From assembly GCF_000239775.1 (NCBI RefSeq), contig NZ_CAFI01000004.1, positions 1-34,728 on the forward strand: 34,728 nt of DNA, written 5' to 3'. Positions within the stretch are counted from its first letter, which is position 1. Each line of letters starts with the position of its first letter. Under the pieces are notes generated by a model. It searched no databases. It was not told the DNA's origin and was given only the letters and a program-made list of their open reading frames with translations. Position numbers and translations under genes: made by a program. The DNA comes from Bradyrhizobium sp. ORS 375 (lineage in GTDB: Bacteria > Pseudomonadota > Alphaproteobacteria > Rhizobiales > Xanthobacteraceae). Below are positions 31,305-34,728 of the stretch, one piece after another.

Positions 31305-34300
31305 CTATGCCGCCTTCTTCTTCTCCGCGAGCTCCGCCAGCTCCTTGAGGATGTCCGTGGTTCCCGCCAGCCGCTCCTCCGGTGTCTCCCAGACCTGCAG
31401 GAACACCACCTTCATGTCGGGGCGCACCTTGGCGGCCTGGCCGTGGCGCTTGATGAAGGCGACGAGGCGGTCGGGATAAGCAAAACTGTTGTCGCGGAAG
31501 GCGATCACGGCGCCCTTCGGGCCGGCGTCGACCTTCTCGACATTGGCGCGGCGGCAGTAGTTCTTGATCGCGGCGACCTTGAACAGGTAGCGCGTCTCGT
31601 CGGGCAGCTTGCCGAAGCGGTCGCGCAGTTCGGCGGCAAAATTCTCGATCTCCTCGTCAGTCTCGAGATCGGCGAGCCTTCGGTACAGCGACAACCGCAC
31701 CGAGAGATCGGAGACGTAGTCCTCCGGAATCAGCACGGGCATGCCGATGGTGATCTGCGGCGACCAGCGATCGACGGTCGGCTCGGTGATGCCGGCCTTG
31801 AGGTTCTCGATCGCCTCCTCCAGCATCGACTGATACAGCTCGAAGCCGACCTCCTTGATATGGCCGGACTGCTCGTCGCCGAGCAGGTTGCCGGCGCCGC
31901 GGATATCGAGGTCGTGGCTGGCGAGCTGGAAGCCGGCACCCAGCGTCTCCAGCGACTGCAGCACACCCAGCCGCTTCTCGGCCTGCGCGCTGACCTTGTG
32001 GGTCGACGGCAAAGTGAACAGCGCATAGGCGCGCAGCTTGGAACGGCCGACGCGGCCGCGCAGCTGATAGAGCTGGGCGAGGCCGAACATGTCGGCACGA
32101 TGGACGATCAGCGTGTTGGCGCGGGGAATGTCGAGGCCGGACTCAACGATCGTGGTCGACAAGAGAATGTCAAACTTGCCGTCGTAGAATGCCGAGATGA
32201 TGTCCTCGATGACAGTCGGCGCCATCTGGCCATGGGCCACCGCGACCTTCATCTCCGGTACGGTCTTGTCGAGGAATTCCTTGACCTCGGCGAGATCGTC
32301 GATGCGCGGCACGACGTAGAACGCCTGGCCGCCGCGATAGCGCTCGCGCAGCAGCGCCTCGCGGATCATCACGGGATCATGCGGCGCGACGAAGGTGCGC
32401 ACCGCCAATCGATCGACCGGCGGCGAGGCGATGATCGACAGCTCGCGCACGCCCGTCAGCGCCAGCTGCAGGGTGCGCGGGATCGGCGTCGCCGACAGCG
32501 TCAACACGTGGACCTCGGCGCGCAGCTGCTTCAGCCGCTCCTTGTGGCTGACGCCAAAGTGTTGCTCCTCGTCGACGATGACGAGGCCGAGGTCGCGGAA
32601 TTTGATGGTCTTGCCGAGCAGCGCATGGGTGCCGACGACGATGTCGACGGAGCCGTCAGTGAGGCCCTTCTTGACCTGGTTGAGCTCCTTGGTCGAGACG
32701 AGCCGCGAGGCCTGCGCGACGTTGACCGGAAAGCCCTTGAAGCGCTCGGTGAACGTCTTCGCGTGCTGGCGCGCGAGCAGCGTGGTCGGCACGACGACGG
32801 CGACCTGCTTGCCGTCGAGCGCGACGGCGAACGCCGCGCGCAGCGCCACCTCGGTCTTGCCGAAGCCGACGTCGCCGCAGACGAGACGATCCATCGGCCG
32901 TCCCGCTTCGAGGTCCCCAAGCGTCGCCTGGATCGCGGCGAGTTGATCCTCGGTCTCGTCATAGGGAAAGCGCGCGCAGAACTCGTCGTAGAGGCCGGCC
33001 TGCACCGGCATCTTCGGCGCCTCGTGCAGCATGCGCTCGGCGGCGATCTTGATCAGTTCGCCGGCCATCTCGCGGATGCGGTTCTTGAGTTTCGCCTTGC
33101 GCGTCTGCCAGCCCGAGCCGCCGAGCTTGTCGAGCTCGACATTGGTCTGGTCGGAGCCGTAGCGCGACAGCAGCTCGATGTTCTCGACCGGCAGATACAG
33201 CTTGGTTTCGCCGGCATAGCGCAGCTCGAGACAGTCATGCGGCGCGCCTGCGACTTCGAGCGTCTGCAGCCCGACGAAGCGGCCGATGCCGTGGTCGACG
33301 TGCACGACGATGTCACCGATGGCGAGGCTCGTGACCTCCGAGATGAAATTGTCGAGCTTGCGGCTGGCGCGGCGCGGCCGCACCAGGCGGTCGCCGAGGA
33401 TGTCCTGCTCGGAGATGACGGCGATCTGATCGGTCTCGAAGCCGGTCTCCAGGCCCAGCACCGCCAGCATGGTCTCGTTGCGCGGCGTCGCCTGCACCAT
33501 GCGCCAGGTGTTGACGCTGGTGACGTGGATCAGCTTGTGGTCCTTCAACATCGACGCCATGCGGTCGCGCGAGCCTTCGCTCCACAGCGCGATCACGACC
33601 TTCTTGCGCACCGACTGCAGCGCCTGCACATGCGCCACCACGGCCTCGAATACGTTGACGGCGGCGGCGTTACGCTCCGGCGCGAAGTTGCGGCCGGCCC
33701 GCGCGCCGATGTCGACGACGCCAGCGCCCTCCGGCACCGCGAACGGCGTGACGCGTGCGAGCGGCACGGCGGCGAGGCGCTCCGCCCACTCGGTCGAGGT
33801 CAGATATAGCCGGTCGACCGTCAGCGGCTTGTAGATCGCGCCGCCGCCGGGATGCTCCATCGCCTCGCGGCGGGCGTCGTAATAGTCGATGATCTGCTTG
33901 AAACGCTCGCGTGCGGCGTCCTCGCCCTGCGGCTCGATCACGATGGGCGTGTTCGGCAGATAGTCGAACAGCGTCTCCATCTTGTCGTGGAACAGCGGCA
34001 GCCAATGCTCCATGCCGGGATAGCGGCGGCCCTCGCTGACGGCCTCGTACAGCGCGTCGTCGCGCTCGGGCGCGCCGAACTCGGCGACATAGCCCATGCG
34101 GAAGCGGCGGATGGTGTCGGTGACGAGCTGGAATTCGGAGACCGGCACGAGATCGAGCGAGCGCATGTCGAGCAAGGTGCGCTGGGTCTCGGCGTCGAAG
34201 GTGCGGATCGACTCCAAAGAATCCCCGAAGTAGTCAAAGCGCACGGGCTGGTCGAGGCCGGCGGGGAACAGATCGAGGATGCCGCCACGCACGGCATATT

Positions 34301-34728
34301 CGCCGCTCTCGCGCACGGTCGAGGCCCGGACGTAGCCGTTATGCTCCAGCCACGCGACGACCGAATCCATCGGCACGACATGACCTGGCGCGACCGACAG
34401 CGCCTGCCCCGCCATGGTGTCACGCGACGGCACCCGCTGCACGATGGCGTTGACCGTGGTCAGCACGATCAGCGGCTTGTCGCTGCCCGCGAGGCGCGAC
34501 AGCCGCGCCAGGGTCGTGACGCGCTGGGCGAGGATGCCGCCATGCGGCGAGACGCGATCGTAGGGCTGGCAGTCCCAGGCCGGGAACTGCATCACCGGCA
34601 GATCTGGCGCGAAGAAGTCGAGCGCCCGCGCCAGCTGCTGCATCCGGTTGCCGTCGCGGCAGACCACGGCGAGGCTGACCGCCGGCGGCTTCGGCCTGGC
34701 GGCGATCGCGCGCGCGAGGTCGGAGACG
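31305..34728 (-). CDS. mfd: Transcription-repair coupling factor Mfd, 5' end cut
   Basis: The frame is open to the right edge (about 1,140 residues visible; the family has about 1,150-1,170, so only the N-terminal tip is missing). It frees stalled RNA polymerase and recruits UvrA. In order: UvrB-like domain (YDRVSPHGGILAQR), the RNA-polymerase-interacting CarD-like domain (GDIVVHVDHGIGRFVGLQ), Walker A GDVGFGKTEVALRAAF, DEEQ box (IVDEEQHFGVSHKERL), SATPIPRT, helicase motifs through QLRGRVGRS, then the TRCF domain and the short Lys-rich C terminus. The in-frame Met at 34667 is internal, because family-like sequence (ending AVSLAVVC) continues upstream of it. Confidence 0.97.
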   Translation of the reverse strand, partial: VSDLARAIAARPKPPAVSLAVVCRDGNRMQQLARALDFFAPDLPVMQFPAWDCQPYDRVSPHGGILAQRVTTLARLSRLAGSDKPLIVLTTVNAIVQRVPSRDTMAGQALSVAPGHVVPMDSVVAWLEHNGYVRASTVRESGEYAVRGGILDLFPAGLDQPVRFDYFGDSLESIRTFDAETQRTLLDMRSLDLVPVSEFQLVTDTIRRFRMGYVAEFGAPERDDALYEAVSEGRRYPGMEHWLPLFHDKMETLFDYLPNTPIVIEPQGEDAARERFKQIIDYYDARREAMEHPGGGAIYKPLTVDRLYLTSTEWAERLAAVPLARVTPFAVPEGAGVVDIGARAGRNFAPERNAAAVNVFEAVVAHVQALQSVRKKVVIALWSEGSRDRMASMLKDHKLIHVTSVNTWRMVQATPRNETMLAVLGLETGFETDQIAVISEQDILGDRLVRPRRASRKLDNFISEVTSLAIGDIVVHVDHGIGRFVGLQTLEVAGAPHDCLELRYAGETKLYLPVENIELLSRYGSDQTNVELDKLGGSGWQTRKAKLKNRIREMAGELIKIAAERMLHEAPKMPVQAGLYDEFCARFPYDETEDQLAAIQATLGDLEAGRPMDRLVCGDVGFGKTEVALRAAFAVALDGKQVAVVVPTTLLARQHAKTFTERFKGFPVNVAQASRLVSTKELNQVKKGLTDGSVDIVVGTHALLGKTIKFRDLGLVIVDEEQHFGVSHKERLKQLRAEVHVLTLSATPIPRTLQLALTGVRELSIIASPPVDRLAVRTFVAPHDPVMIREALLRERYRGGQAFYVVPRIDDLAEVKEFLDKTVPEMKVAVAHGQMAPTVIEDIISAFYDGKFDILLSTTIVESGLDIPRANTLIVHRADMFGLAQLYQLRGRVGRSKLRAYALFTLPSTHKVSAQAEKRLGVLQSLETLGAGFQLASHDLDIRGAGNLLGDEQSGHIKEVGFELYQSMLEEAIENLKAGITEPTVDRWSPQITIGMPVLIPEDYVSDLSVRLSLYRRLADLETDEEIENFAAELRDRFGKLPDETRYLFKVAAIKNYCRRANVEKVDAGPKGAVIAFRDNSFAYPDRLVAFIKRHGQAAKVRPDMKVVFLQVWETPEERLAGTTDILKELAELAEKKKAA

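Overview
The window reads as chromosome of a Bradyrhizobium-like alphaproteobacterium (family Nitrobacteraceae). This is inferred, not searched: high GC, rhizobial gene families (one-step phosphatidylcholine synthase, IalB protein, DUF2336 protein, cytosolic NasS/NasT pair next to nirA), and intergenic palindromes of a type I recall from Bradyrhizobium. There is no rRNA, tRNA, CRISPR array, phage or transposase gene. Both edge genes are cut: a DUF2147 protein on the left and mfd on the right.

Layout. (1) 1-4527: end of a DUF2147 protein, a leftward cupin + RraA-family pair, the rightward 5-oxoprolinase operon pxpB-pxpC-pxpA, and a 49-residue membrane protein. (2) 4699-10175: a leftward nitrate/nitrite assimilation block, nasT-nasS then nirA and a flavoprotein reductase. 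The nirA leader holds a good candidate for the two-hexaloop RNA that ANTAR proteins such as NasT bind, downstream of a sigma54-like promoter. (3) 10422-15342: a secreted hypothetical protein, rimO, a DUF2336 protein, and an ArgD-like aminotransferase preceded by a promoter, an Arg-rich 30-codon leaderless ORF and a 15-bp hairpin. (4) 15373-23135: LLM oxidoreductase, a FixK/FNR-type box, a 93-residue unknown, a YkgJ-type Cys-cluster protein, quinone oxidoreductase, TerC, Pcs, a UbiH-type hydroxylase, an AEC transporter and HspQ. (5) 23320-29102: an IalB protein, divergent from a run of three rightward genes: an orphan YejA-like binding protein, an ANL-fold protein that has lost its catalytic motifs, and a GGDEF-family protein that has lost its signature. 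(6) 29103-34728: two inverted-repeat elements, an LCAT/PDAT-like hydrolase overlapped by a small membrane-protein gene, and mfd.

How the genes work together: NasS (nitrate sensor) is expected to hold NasT until nitrate releases it; NasT would then bind the nirA leader and allow NirA and its overlapping reductase to be made. PxpABC hydrolyses 5-oxoproline to glutamate. Pcs and TerC overlap by four bases and are probably translated together. The most interesting signals are the nirA leader, the Arg-rich leader before the aminotransferase, the run of pseudo-enzymes at 24333-29102, and the hydrolase/small-membrane-protein pair beside the repeats. All family names come from reading the translated sequences and from memory of the families; no database search was possible.
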